Assembly: GCF_900111765.1 (NCBI RefSeq)
Contig: NZ_FOIB01000013.1
Coordinates: 1 to 64,000, forward strand
DNA from: Myxococcus fulvus
Lineage (GTDB): Bacteria; Myxococcota; Myxococcia; Myxococcales; Myxococcaceae
DNA length: 64,000 bases
Reading direction: 5' to 3'
Shown in pieces: positions 7,597-16,176 of this stretch. Positions within the stretch are counted from its first letter, which is position 1; the number at the start of each line of letters is the position of its first letter. Position numbers and translations under genes: made by a program. The notes below the pieces were generated by a model that saw only the letters and a program-made list of their open reading frames with translations, made no database searches and was not told the DNA's origin.

Positions 7597-9510
7597 ATGA
7601 CCCTGTCCTTCAAGAAGTGCGTCCTGATGCTCCCGGTGCTGGCGGTTGTCTCGGGATGCAACCTGCTCGACACGTCCGACGTGGAAGGCACGCGTGGCCG
7701 TGGTGCGCGAGCGTTCGACCCGTACTCGAGCTCCGCCTCCGGGGCCATCTCGCTGTCCCTGCTCTGGTACAAGGGCTGCGCCATGCTTCCCACGGGCGAG
7801 CCCGTGACGAAGGGCGACCTGAACCTGCCGGACTATGGCGCCACCTGCTACAACCTGAACAACGGCTACCCCTCGGAGCGCAATCCCTTCGAGCCGGTGG
7901 AGCCCTTCGCCCGGATGATCGTCACGCCGGGTGAGCTGTACTTCCTTCGCGAGTTCTCCGCGATGGACGTGGCGCTGGCGCGCTTCGAAGACCCCAACGA
8001 CCGGCGCACGCCGGCCGCGTGGATGCGGATGGAGTCGCTCTTCAAGGACCTGGACTGGTCCGGCCTGTCCTCGGGGCGCGACGCGTGGAAGCGCCTGCAG
8101 CCCCAGACGTTCATGCGCGAGACGTTCTACGAGAACGCCGCGTGGATGCTGGCCACCGACGACACGTTCCTCCTGGAGGTGCTGGACGCGGACGGCAACG
8201 TGCGCACCGGCATCACGTACTCGCGCCGGGACTTCCTCGCGGAGAGCGCCGTCACGGGCCGCACCCGCGCCAGCTTCGCGGTGACGGGCCTGCAGCGCCC
8301 GCTGTTCCCCGGAGACCCGACGCCGCGCCGGGCGGAGGGCTACGACGCGCTCGAGTTCGCCACGGCGGTGAAGGTGTCGCTCGCCAACTCCACCAACCCG
8401 TTCAAGTCCTTCACCATGCCGGACCTGCGGGGCGAGGGCGTCATCCGCCTCACCTGGAGCCAGCTGCCGCTCAAGCCGTTCCTCTTCCCCGTCACCTTCC
8501 AGCCCTCCTCGGAGCGGCTCGCGACCTGCTACGAGCTGGGGCCGGACGGGCTGGCCACGGACGTGCCCACGCCGTGCGGCTTCGGCCTCAAGCAGCAGGT
8601 GCAGGTGGCGCGCCCCGCCAACGGCAACTTCTTCAACGCCGGTGAGACGGTGGACTTCGTGGTGTCGCTGCAGGACGGCGACGGCCACGGCCTGCACCCG
8701 CGTGACTCCATGCCGTCGTACTTCGACTACCTGGGGGAGGGCTCCAACGGCCTGGCCTACTTCAACGAGCAGATGCTGCTGACGTGGCGTGACAGCAGCG
8801 CGTCCGAGTCCGGCTTCAAGGTCGTGGGGCCGCTGCAGAACCTGAAGGTGGTCAATGGGGACTACGTGCCCAAGGACTACTTCGCCTATCCGGCCGCGAG
8901 CGAGCCGCAGTTCTACGTGCCGCCGGACATCATGGCCGTCGCGGGTGGCATGGCGGTGCGTCCGACGACGCGCTACGCGGTGCCGCTGCCGCCGGACGCG
9001 AAGCCCGGCACCTACGCCATCCTGCTCAAGGGCCACCGCAACTACGAGGGTGAGCGGCTCAACCGGCTGGACCCGTTCTTCTTCCAGGTGGGCCAGGCCG
9101 CGCCGACCTCGTACCCGGGCCGCATCGGCAACTGCCAGGTGTGCCACAACGGCGTCGGCTCGCTGAGCAACGTGCACCACGGCGTCTCGGTGGACCACGT
9201 GGAGACGTGCAAGGTGTGTCACCACGACGACGTGGTGGGGCACGTGTCGGACTTCATCCACCGGCTGCACATCTCGTCGCCGAAGTACGCGCAGAACAAG
9301 GGTGACTGCACCCTGTGCCACCTGACGCGCGAGAGCACGCTGCGCCCGAGCATGAACGCGTGCGTGGGCTGCCACCCGGGCACGCACGGCACCGAGTACT
9401 TCGACTTGCAGTTCCAGGAGCTCAACTCTCCCCCCAACGCCTTTGGCAACTGCGCCAACGCCTGCCACGTGACGACGGCTCCCGCCGAGCACGTGCTGCC
9501 GGCGCGCTGA
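7597..9510 (+). CDS. Multiheme c-type cytochrome lipoprotein (OmcA/MtrC-like heme region)
   Basis: 637 residues. The signal sequence ends in lipobox VVSGC (Cys about 21). Residues 30-500 hold beta-rich domains without heme motifs. The last 130 residues carry four CxxCH sites (CQVCH about 513, CKVCH about 538, CTLCH about 571, CVGCH about 589) and a fifth site with an extra residue (CANACH, a CxxxCH form, about 618). Extra His residues (HHGVSVDH, FIHRLHIS) are suited to bis-His ligation, as in OmcA/MtrC-type cell-surface cytochromes. It probably passes electrons across the periplasm or at the cell surface. The non-canonical last heme site may need a specialised maturation step. It sits between the diheme cytochrome and a Pro-rich lipoprotein. 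Confidence 0.9.
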   Translation: MTLSFKKCVLMLPVLAVVSGCNLLDTSDVEGTRGRGARAFDPYSSSASGAISLSLLWYKGCAMLPTGEPVTKGDLNLPDYGATCYNLNNGYPSERNPFEPVEPFARMIVTPGELYFLREFSAMDVALARFEDPNDRRTPAAWMRMESLFKDLDWSGLSSGRDAWKRLQPQTFMRETFYENAAWMLATDDTFLLEVLDADGNVRTGITYSRRDFLAESAVTGRTRASFAVTGLQRPLFPGDPTPRRAEGYDALEFATAVKVSLANSTNPFKSFTMPDLRGEGVIRLTWSQLPLKPFLFPVTFQPSSERLATCYELGPDGLATDVPTPCGFGLKQQVQVARPANGNFFNAGETVDFVVSLQDGDGHGLHPRDSMPSYFDYLGEGSNGLAYFNEQMLLTWRDSSASESGFKVVGPLQNLKVVNGDYVPKDYFAYPAASEPQFYVPPDIMAVAGGMAVRPTTRYAVPLPPDAKPGTYAILLKGHRNYEGERLNRLDPFFFQVGQAAPTSYPGRIGNCQVCHNGVGSLSNVHHGVSVDHVETCKVCHHDDVVGHVSDFIHRLHISSPKYAQNKGDCTLCHLTRESTLRPSMNACVGCHPGTHGTEYFDLQFQELNSPPNAFGNCANACHVTTAPAEHVLPAR

Positions 9511-9527
9511 GCCCTTCGAGGACCGCG

Positions 9528-10673
9528 ATGAAGCTCCGCTCCCTAGCCTCCAGCTTCCTGCTCTTCGCCGCCGCCGGTGGGTGTTCCAGCTCCGACGCGC
9601 CCGTGAACATCCCGCCGGACACGGCGCCCGTCGTCGACCTGCCGGCGCGCTCGACGAACATCTCCGGCGTGCTCTACGACCCGGAGGCGTTCCTCGTCGC
9701 CTTCATGACGGTGCCCGAGGAGGACGCAGAGGGCGCGCTGCCCGGCGTCTTTGAAGGGCCGTACACCTTCCTGTCCGCCATCATGGGGGGGCAGGTGTCG
9801 CTGTCGTCGCCGGAGGGCGGCGGCGCGCTGGTGTCGGCGCCTTCGGACTTCGGGGGGACCTGGTCGGTGGTGGGGGCTCCGTCGGGTGAGACGACGGCCT
9901 ATCTCGCGTCCGCGACGCCCCCCGAGGGGCCGGTGGAGCCGAACCCGGACTTCCCCGTCCCGATGCCGACGACGACGTACTTCCCCACCACGTACGTGCG
10001 GCCCATCCTGGCGAGCGTCACGCAGTGCTACGGCCAGGCCGCGGTGCTCGTGGGCAACACGGGCGCGCTGGACGCGGTGTCGCAGGCGATGACGGAGGCG
10101 GGCACGCCGACGACGCCCGCGGACCTGTTGGACCCGACGAAGACGGGCGGTGTCGCGCTGCTGTTCGTGCACGACATGAGCTTCCTGGCGGACCTGTTCC
10201 AGACGCCGGTGTCCAGCATCGCGGAGGCGTCCGCGGGGCGCATCTTCCCGCTCGACTGGGCGCCGGTGGAGGAGGCTCCCCTGCCGGGTCAGTCGCCGAT
10301 GGGCTTCATGGTGCTGCCCGGCTCGGAGAGCTTCCTGGGCTACTTCGCGCTGGTGCTGCCGCCCAACGCCACGGAGCCGGTGACGGTGAACCTGGTGGAC
10401 ACCTTCGTGCCGGAGCCGGAGCCGGACCCCGAGGCGCCGCCGCGGCCGTACCTGATTCCGCCGGTCATCGTGGAGCCGCGTCCGGGTGAGGTGAGCGTGT
10501 ACCGGGCGTTCGGGCAGATTCCGATGCCGCCGGGCGAGGAGCCGCCTCCGGGTGGCGGGCTCGAGGACCCGCCGCCGCCGTCCCCGGAGCCCACGTGGAC
10601 CTGTTACATCCCGCCGCCGCCCGTGGAGTTGCCGGAGGAGCCTGTCGACCCCGAGGGTCCGCCGGCGGAGTAG
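9528..10673 (+). CDS. Proline-rich lipoprotein of unknown function
   Basis: 381 residues from ATG 9528, chosen because it gives a signal peptide with lipobox AAGGC (Cys about 19); the same frame extends further upstream but overlaps the cytochrome. The middle is a beta-rich domain without recognised motifs. From about residue 285 on it is dominated by Pro and Glu, including repeated EPEPDPE-like and PPPPSPEP stretches, probably an extended wall-spanning or surface region. It begins 17 nt after the multiheme gene, so it is probably the last gene of the same operon and may be a partner of that cytochrome. Function is unknown. Confidence 0.82.
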   Translation: MKLRSLASSFLLFAAAGGCSSSDAPVNIPPDTAPVVDLPARSTNISGVLYDPEAFLVAFMTVPEEDAEGALPGVFEGPYTFLSAIMGGQVSLSSPEGGGALVSAPSDFGGTWSVVGAPSGETTAYLASATPPEGPVEPNPDFPVPMPTTTYFPTTYVRPILASVTQCYGQAAVLVGNTGALDAVSQAMTEAGTPTTPADLLDPTKTGGVALLFVHDMSFLADLFQTPVSSIAEASAGRIFPLDWAPVEEAPLPGQSPMGFMVLPGSESFLGYFALVLPPNATEPVTVNLVDTFVPEPEPDPEAPPRPYLIPPVIVEPRPGEVSVYRAFGQIPMPPGEEPPPGGGLEDPPPPSPEPTWTCYIPPPPVELPEEPVDPEGPPAE

Positions 10674-10680
10674 CGAAGAG

Positions 10681-10705
10681 GGCCCCGCGGTTCATGCCCG
10701 GGGCC
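10681..10705 (+). terminator. GC-rich hairpin after the lipoprotein gene
   Basis: GGCCCCG (10681-10687) pairs with CGGGGCC (10699-10705) around an 11-nt loop, 8 nt after the stop codon. There is no T tract, so it alone may be an attenuator or transcript-end stabiliser. Confidence 0.45.
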
Positions 10706-10720
10706 GTGCGGTCGTGACAC

Positions 10721-10762
10721 GAGGACGCGCTCCGATTCCGAGGGGCCGTCCTCGTTTCGTTT
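10721..10762 (+). terminator. Intrinsic terminator of the cytochrome operon
   Basis: GAGGACG (10721-10727) pairs with CGTCCTC (10747-10753), and the stem is followed by GTTTCGTTT. It lies between two convergent operons, ending the plus-strand cytochrome run before the tldD-like gene that ends at 10849. Confidence 0.55.
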
Positions 10763-10848
10763 GGCGGGGAGGCTTCGGTCGTGAGGGCTCACGCCCTTGG
10801 CTTGATGCCGCGGTCTCGTGACGGCCTGCTCCGGCCCGGAGCTCTCGC

Positions 10849-12129
10849 TCAGGTCCCGGGCCGGACGTGCAGCGTGCGGAAGCGGACCGAGGGCTGGCCG
10901 AAGGAGACGGGCAGCGGACCGTGGTCCAGCTTGCGGCACCCCCGCGTGGCGAAGAGGTTGCGCGCGTCGGCGCCCACCGCGTCGATGTCGGCCAGCGCCG
11001 TCAGCCCGTTGCCGAAGAGGACGCCGGGGCCCACCCGAGGGCCCGCGCGCCCGTCGCGCACCAGTCGCGCCTCGACGATGTAGAAGCTGAAGTCCCCCGA
11101 GAGGAGATTCATGTGTCGCGGCGTGAGGTGCTGCACGAGCAGCCCGTGGCCCACGTCCGCGAGGAGTGACGCCAGGTCGCCTTCATGCGGCTCCACGCGG
11201 GTGTGCGCCATGCGCGGCAGTGGGGGATGACGGAAGTCCACGCGCCGGCCATGACCGTTGGGCTCCAGGCCGAGCGCGCGAGCGCTGCGCGCATCCAGCA
11301 TGGGTGAGGTGACGACGCCTCCACGCAGCAGCGGCACCGCGCGCGCGGCGTGACCCTCGTCATCCCACGTGAAGCCGAGTGCACCCTGTGCATCCGTGGG
11401 GTCGTCGGACACGTGAACGAAGGGCTCGGCCACGCGCTGTCCCAGTCTGCGCGCGAGGAAGGAGCCGCCGCGTGCGACGACATCGCCTTCCAGCGGATGG
11501 CCACAGACTTCGTGGAAGAAGCACGCGGAGGCCGCGCCCGGAGGGAAGAGCACGGGCAGCGCTTCGTCGGGGCACGGCACGGCGGGCGTCGTCTCGCGGA
11601 GTTCGCGCACCAGTGCGTCCACCCACGCTTCCAGCGAGGGCAGGGCGGCGTGGAGGCGCGTGGCATCGGGATGCGTCACGCAGCGCCACGCGTCGAACCG
11701 GGGGCCACCGGCCTCGCCGTGGAACGCCTTCACCTCCAGAAGGGCATGGCGCGTGTGCTCCTCCACCATCCGCTCGGGCTGCGCGTGGAGCGTCCAGCGG
11801 TCCACCTCGCGCAGCGTCACCTCGAGATGGAGCGCGCCTGCCGCACGAGCGACGTCCACGAGCCGGCGCACCACGTCCTCGCGGAGCGCGGCGCCATCCA
11901 AGAGTCTGGAGGACTCGGAGAGCGGCGCACGTGCCCGTTCAAGCACTTCGGACGGAAGGAGTCCCGGAGCGGATGTTCCACGAGACAACTCCGTCCACGT
12001 GTATTCGCCGTGGCTCGGGGGACCTTCGCGGACACAGACGCCACGCTCGAGGGTCGCGGGCAGAATCCGTGTGCCGGAGCGGAGGTGGAGCACGTCGGAG
12101 ACTTCGCGCCGCTCCACGAACCAATCCAA
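10849..12129 (-). CDS. tldD: TldD-family zinc metalloprotease
   Basis: 426 residues if read from the TTG at 12129, which has AAGGAG 8 nt upstream (12138-12143); an in-frame ATG at 12255 would add 42 Arg-rich residues of low quality. The active-site motif HEVCGHPLEGD matches TldD HExxxH with its downstream acidic residue. The C-terminal region GCRKLDHGPLPVSFGQPSVR is typical of the family. TldD acts with TldE/PmbA as a cytoplasmic protease that degrades unfolded or leader peptides; in enterobacteria it matures microcin B17 and CcdA. Here the partner-like gene is divergent, not in tandem. Family certain; start uncertain. Confidence 0.88.
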   Translation of the reverse strand: MDWFVERREVSDVLHLRSGTRILPATLERGVCVREGPPSHGEYTWTELSRGTSAPGLLPSEVLERARAPLSESSRLLDGAALREDVVRRLVDVARAAGALHLEVTLREVDRWTLHAQPERMVEEHTRHALLEVKAFHGEAGGPRFDAWRCVTHPDATRLHAALPSLEAWVDALVRELRETTPAVPCPDEALPVLFPPGAASACFFHEVCGHPLEGDVVARGGSFLARRLGQRVAEPFVHVSDDPTDAQGALGFTWDDEGHAARAVPLLRGGVVTSPMLDARSARALGLEPNGHGRRVDFRHPPLPRMAHTRVEPHEGDLASLLADVGHGLLVQHLTPRHMNLLSGDFSFYIVEARLVRDGRAGPRVGPGVLFGNGLTALADIDAVGADARNLFATRGCRKLDHGPLPVSFGQPSVRFRTLHVRPGT

Positions 12130-12391
12130 GACGAGGGCTCCTTGTGTCAGCGTCGGGCACGCGCGAGGGAACGCGTCCCTCCGGGTTGTATCACGCCGTG
12201 CGCTGCCGGGCCGAGGCTCCCCCCCACGCGCACGCGCCTCGAAGATGTCGAGCATGACCTCCGGGGTGGCCTCGGCGTTGCGCCTGTCTCGGTCTCGCGG
12301 GTTGATTCATGATGGGCTTCATCCCGTCCGTGATGACGGTGGCAGGTCGTCAGGTCTCGGATGTTCCGAGCGATGCGTGTCGGGAGTCTGC

Positions 12392-13735
12392 ATGTCGGAG
12401 CATGACGAGGACGTGGCGTTGGAAGAGGCCAGCCTGGTCTACACGGGAGGCCTGTCGCCCCAGGACTGGAGTGTCCTGGCGCGCGAGGTGATGGACCGTC
12501 TGGGACGCGAACGTGGCTGGCGGGGCGTGGAGCTCTACCTGCTGTCGTACGGCAACCTGACGCTGGACTACGACGTCGCCTCGAAGACCTTCTCCAGCAG
12601 CTCCGGTGGTGCGCTCGCCGTCTCGGCCCGGGTCTGGCTCGGGGAGGTCGTGGGCAGCGCCATCGAGTGCGTGCACGACAAGGCGACCCTGGAGCAGTTG
12701 TTGCTGTCCGCGGAGGAGAAGGCACGCACCGGTTCGCCCGGAGCCTTCCCCACGACACCGTCGCCAGGAACCTCGATGCCCACGGACGCATGGCGCGGGG
12801 CGACGGACTTCTCGCGCGCCCACCTGTGCGCCGAACGCATCGTGAAGGACGTCCTGCCCCCTGGTGTCGTCGTGCAGGCCCTGGTGGTGAAGCAGGAATG
12901 CACCGGCGCGTTGTCCCTGCGAAGCGACGGCTTCGAGGCCTTCCGTCGAACCCATCAGGAGGCCGCCTTCCTGCGCTGCGAAACCTCGCGCGGCGCGGTG
13001 GTGGATGCCGTGCCCCTTCCCCTGGTGACCGCGCCCATCCGCGCCCGACTGGCCGACGCCGTGGCCGCGCTCGAAGGACCCGCGAAGAAAGCGGACCGCG
13101 CCCTCCCGCTCGTGCTGCGGCCCCTGGTCGCGGCGCCGCTCGTCGCGGGGCTCGCCTGGCTGTTGCGCGGAGACATCGCCACCGCGACGCCCGCGCTCGT
13201 GCGCGCCGTGGGCCGCAAGCTCTTCCCCTCCCTCCTGACCGTGGAGGACGACCCGCTGAACCCCCGCGGCCTCCAGCGCCGCCAGCTCGATGACGAAGGC
13301 CGACCCACCCGCGTCCTGCGCCTCGTCGACGAGGGGCGCCTCGTGGGCTTCCTCCACTCGGAGGAGACGGCCGCGCGCCTCGGCGTCGAACCCGGAGGCC
13401 GGGGGCTCCGTGACCTCGCGCACCCCGCGACGCCCACGGCCCTCAACCTCTGCATCCTGCCGCGCGAGGACACCCTGCCCGCCGACTACACGGAGCTGGT
13501 GGCGCGCGTGGAGAACTTCTCCACCATGCCCACGCCCGGCACCGTGTCGCTCATCGCGGGAGGCTGGGAGGTCCGCGACGGTCGCCGCGTGCACCGCGTG
13601 GAGCCGCTGGAGCTGGAGCTGCCCGTGCTCGAGACGTTCCGCTCCCTGCGCGGCGTGGGCTCGGACCTGGCCTTCTTCCCCTCGGCGGAGGGCTGCGGCA
13701 CGCCCACCTTGGTTCTCCCTCCGCCGGGAGGCTGA
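12392..13735 (+). CDS. pmbA: PmbA/TldE-like partner of TldD
   Basis: 447 residues from ATG 12392, with GGAG 7 nt upstream. Full-length similarity in shape to TldE/PmbA: an N-terminal substrate-cradle part, then a long beta-rich part including NPRGLQRRQLDDEGRPTR, and an ending with GVGSDLAFFPS followed by a short tail. It lacks the HExxxH zinc motif, as expected of the non-catalytic TldE/PmbA subunit. It diverges from the tldD-like gene, and the 262-nt gap holds both promoters. The two probably form the heteromeric protease. Divergence within the family is considerable, so the assignment to PmbA rather than a second TldD paralogue rests on the absent metal site and the neighbour. Confidence 0.78.
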   Translation: MSEHDEDVALEEASLVYTGGLSPQDWSVLAREVMDRLGRERGWRGVELYLLSYGNLTLDYDVASKTFSSSSGGALAVSARVWLGEVVGSAIECVHDKATLEQLLLSAEEKARTGSPGAFPTTPSPGTSMPTDAWRGATDFSRAHLCAERIVKDVLPPGVVVQALVVKQECTGALSLRSDGFEAFRRTHQEAAFLRCETSRGAVVDAVPLPLVTAPIRARLADAVAALEGPAKKADRALPLVLRPLVAAPLVAGLAWLLRGDIATATPALVRAVGRKLFPSLLTVEDDPLNPRGLQRRQLDDEGRPTRVLRLVDEGRLVGFLHSEETAARLGVEPGGRGLRDLAHPATPTALNLCILPREDTLPADYTELVARVENFSTMPTPGTVSLIAGGWEVRDGRRVHRVEPLELELPVLETFRSLRGVGSDLAFFPSAEGCGTPTLVLPPPGG

Positions 13736-13739
13736 GCCT

Positions 13740-15107
13740 TCAGCGTCGCCGCGCGGGCTCGTGGCGCCACACCGCGCGCCACCGCGCCAGCTCATCCAGC
13801 AGCGAGCGCACCCCCGCGCGAGGAAACGCACGCGGCGGCAGTCGCCGGAAGAAGTCCTCCTCCAACGTCCCCACCGAGACCGGCCTGCCGGAGCTCAGCG
13901 TCTCCGTCAGCGCCTCGAGTCGCCGCCGCGCCACCGGCGAAGGACGCAGCGTCCGCGAAAACCCATTGGCCGCCACCACCACCTGCCCACCCTCCAGCGG
14001 CACGGTGACGATGGGCCGCGAGGAGCTGCCCACCACCGTGTCCTCCGGCGTGAGCGGCGCCAGCCCCCGCGCCTCTGGAGGTGGCCCATCCAGCGCGCCG
14101 TTGGTGAGGAAGCGCACCCAGCCCTCGGTGAGCGTGTTGCGCGTGGCGCGCAGTCCCTGCCCGCGCCCCTGCTTGCCGAGCGCGTCGCGCACCGACTTCG
14201 GCAGCGCCCGGTCCCCGACCTGGGGCAGCTCCCCGTGTGGCAGCCGCTCTGGCCACGGCTGCTCGGGCGCGCGGTCCAGGAACATGGGCGCGCGGAAGTT
14301 GAAGCCCAGCGAGGCGGCGATGGTGAGGCCCTCGCTCGGCTCGGAGCGGTGCCAGTACGACGACGGCCAGTACATGATGTCGCCCGCGCCGGCCTCCAGG
14401 AAGCTCGCCTGCGCCATCACCTGACGCGTGTCCTCCGCGTCGCGCAGCACCACGCCATGCGGCCGGTCCTTCAACCCCGGGTCCGCGTGCGGCGCCACCT
14501 CCGGCCGGGAGACCATCGCCTCCAGCGGCCAGAAGCTCATCCTCCGACGTCCCCGGATGACGAAGTAGAAGACGTGCAGGTCGTCCTTGTGGATGCCGAA
14601 GGGCGTGTGCCGGTAGTTGCCCAGGAACAGCGCGGAGTCCGCGCCCCCCAGCGGCACGCCGAGCGCGCCGTGGACGCCGGACAGGAACGTGCGCATCTGG
14701 AGCCAGTGGCTCCAGTGGTGGCTCTGCGTGTTGCTCAGCACCAGCCCGAACCTGCGTCCGTGGAGCAGGTGCTCCATCCGCCGCGCGTACCCGTCGACGT
14801 CACCGTCTTCCGCCAGGGGCAGGTAGCGCGACAGCGCCACGGCCGCGAAGACCTCCGGCGGTCCCTCCGCCGTGGCCTCGTGCTCCACGTAGAAGCGCAC
14901 CGGCAGCATCACCTCGCCCTGGCGGTAGCGCGTGCCCACGTCCACCAGCGCCTCGAAGATTTCGGCGGGGGACGGGAAGTGGCGGGGGAACAGGCTGGGG
15001 AAGAGGGTGGGTCCCACATCCCAGTGCTCGCGGGCGAAGCGCCTCCAGAAGGCCTTGGGCAGGGCGAGGGACGGTTCGACCGGGAGTGCGGTGGAGGCTC
15101 GTGCCAT
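13740..15107 (-). CDS. Cupin/JmjC-like 2-oxoglutarate oxygenase family protein
   Basis: 455 residues from ATG 15107; the same frame runs on upstream across the divergent pirin start, which is rejected. The centre has a double-stranded beta-helix signature: FGIHKDDLHVFYFVIRG supplies His-x-Asp, and GDIMYWPSSYWHRSEPS supplies the distal His, the iron triad of JmjC/Cupin_4 enzymes. An ATP- or RNA-related partner is not evident. The C-terminal 130 residues (PIVTVPLEGGQVVVAANGFS onwards) look like the winged-helix or dimerisation part found in ribosomal-oxygenase-type cupins. Such enzymes hydroxylate protein or small-molecule substrates. It ends 4 nt from the convergent pmbA-like gene. Substrate unknown. 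Confidence 0.78.
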   Translation of the reverse strand: MARASTALPVEPSLALPKAFWRRFAREHWDVGPTLFPSLFPRHFPSPAEIFEALVDVGTRYRQGEVMLPVRFYVEHEATAEGPPEVFAAVALSRYLPLAEDGDVDGYARRMEHLLHGRRFGLVLSNTQSHHWSHWLQMRTFLSGVHGALGVPLGGADSALFLGNYRHTPFGIHKDDLHVFYFVIRGRRRMSFWPLEAMVSRPEVAPHADPGLKDRPHGVVLRDAEDTRQVMAQASFLEAGAGDIMYWPSSYWHRSEPSEGLTIAASLGFNFRAPMFLDRAPEQPWPERLPHGELPQVGDRALPKSVRDALGKQGRGQGLRATRNTLTEGWVRFLTNGALDGPPPEARGLAPLTPEDTVVGSSSRPIVTVPLEGGQVVVAANGFSRTLRPSPVARRRLEALTETLSSGRPVSVGTLEEDFFRRLPPRAFPRAGVRSLLDELARWRAVWRHEPARRR

Positions 15108-15201
15108 GGGTCCGGGGGGATGCGCGAGGAGAAGGCCAGGTGATACTAGCATCCGGCATCCGGGCTCCACGACACGGGGCGCCCGGCCAGGAGAATCGAG
15201 C

Positions 15202-16086
15202 ATGGGGAAGGAGTCATCGTTGGCGGCGCGCGTGGACACTTCGGTGGAGCGCGGCGTCGCGGCCCTGTGGACCGCGAAGCCGACGGAGCTGGTGGGCGAG
15301 TCGCGGGTGCTGCGCGCCCTGCCCAGGGTGGAGCTGCGGCGCGTGGGCCCCTTCGTCTTCTGTGACCACTTCGGCCCGTCTCCCGCCGTGCCGGGCACCA
15401 TGTCCGTGCCGCCCCATCCCCACGTGGGCCTCCAGACGGTGACGTACCTCTTCTCCGGCGCCATCCGTCACCGCGACTCGGTGGGCTCGATGCAGGACAT
15501 CCACCCGGGGGACGTGAACTGGATGACCGCGGGGCGCGGCATCGTCCACGCCGAGGACGTGGACTCAGGCCCCGGCGCCGCCCCGCTGCACGGTCTGCAG
15601 ACCTGGGTCGCCCTGCCGCGCGAGCACCGCCACACGACGCCGTCCTTCGAGCACGTCCCCGCCGCGAAGCTGCCCCTCGTCGAGCACGAGTGCGCCCGGG
15701 TGCGCGTGCTCGCTGGCCGCCTGGGGGACGCCGTGTCCCCCGTGCCCACCTTCCATCCCCTGACGTACCTGGACGTGGAGCTGGAGGCGGGCGCCTCGGT
15801 GTCGCTGCCCGTGGAGCCCACGCACGCGCTCGCGCTCTACGTGGCGGACGGCGAGGTGGCCGTGGGCGGGACGACGGTGGAGCGGGGCGTGCTCGCGCAC
15901 CTGGAGGACGGCGGCGCCACGCTGACGCTGCACTCGGTGCGGGGCGGCCGGGCGGTGGTGCTGGGCGGCGAGCCGCTGCCGGACCCGCTGGTCATCTGGT
16001 GGAACTTCGTCGTGGACAGCGTGGCCGAGGGCCGCGCGCGACTGGCGGACTGGGAGGCCGGACGCTTCCCGCCGCTCGCCCCCTGA
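15202..16086 (+). CDS. Pirin family protein
   Basis: 294 residues from ATG 15202, with AGGAG 8 nt upstream. The pirin N-terminal cupin is clear: PHPHVGLQTVTYLFSG, HRDSVGSMQDIHPGDVNWMT and GRGIVHAE contain the His and Glu metal ligands. The C-terminal cupin (about 160-260) is followed by LVIWWNFVV, a conserved pirin segment. Pirins bind iron and act as quercetinases or redox-responsive cofactors; which applies cannot be read here. It diverges from the cupin/JmjC-like gene with a 94-nt gap. Confidence 0.93.
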   Translation: MGKESSLAARVDTSVERGVAALWTAKPTELVGESRVLRALPRVELRRVGPFVFCDHFGPSPAVPGTMSVPPHPHVGLQTVTYLFSGAIRHRDSVGSMQDIHPGDVNWMTAGRGIVHAEDVDSGPGAAPLHGLQTWVALPREHRHTTPSFEHVPAAKLPLVEHECARVRVLAGRLGDAVSPVPTFHPLTYLDVELEAGASVSLPVEPTHALALYVADGEVAVGGTTVERGVLAHLEDGGATLTLHSVRGGRAVVLGGEPLPDPLVIWWNFVVDSVAEGRARLADWEAGRFPPLAP

Positions 16087-16176
16087 GCCTCCGGGGTGAC
16101 GGGCCCTCGCACCCGAGGGCTTCCTTCCCGCGGCACGAATCCGGTGCATGCTGCGCGCGCACTCGGGAGGACATGG

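Noticed and set aside
7156..9492. Open frame of 778 codons on the minus strand
   Set aside because: Antisense to the multiheme cytochrome gene, whose CxxCH sites are only present on the plus strand.
12130..12255. ATG at 12255 as the start of the tldD-like gene
   Set aside because: It gives an Arg-rich leader without conservation; a TTG at 12129 with AAGGAG 8 nt upstream fits better. The choice is not certain.
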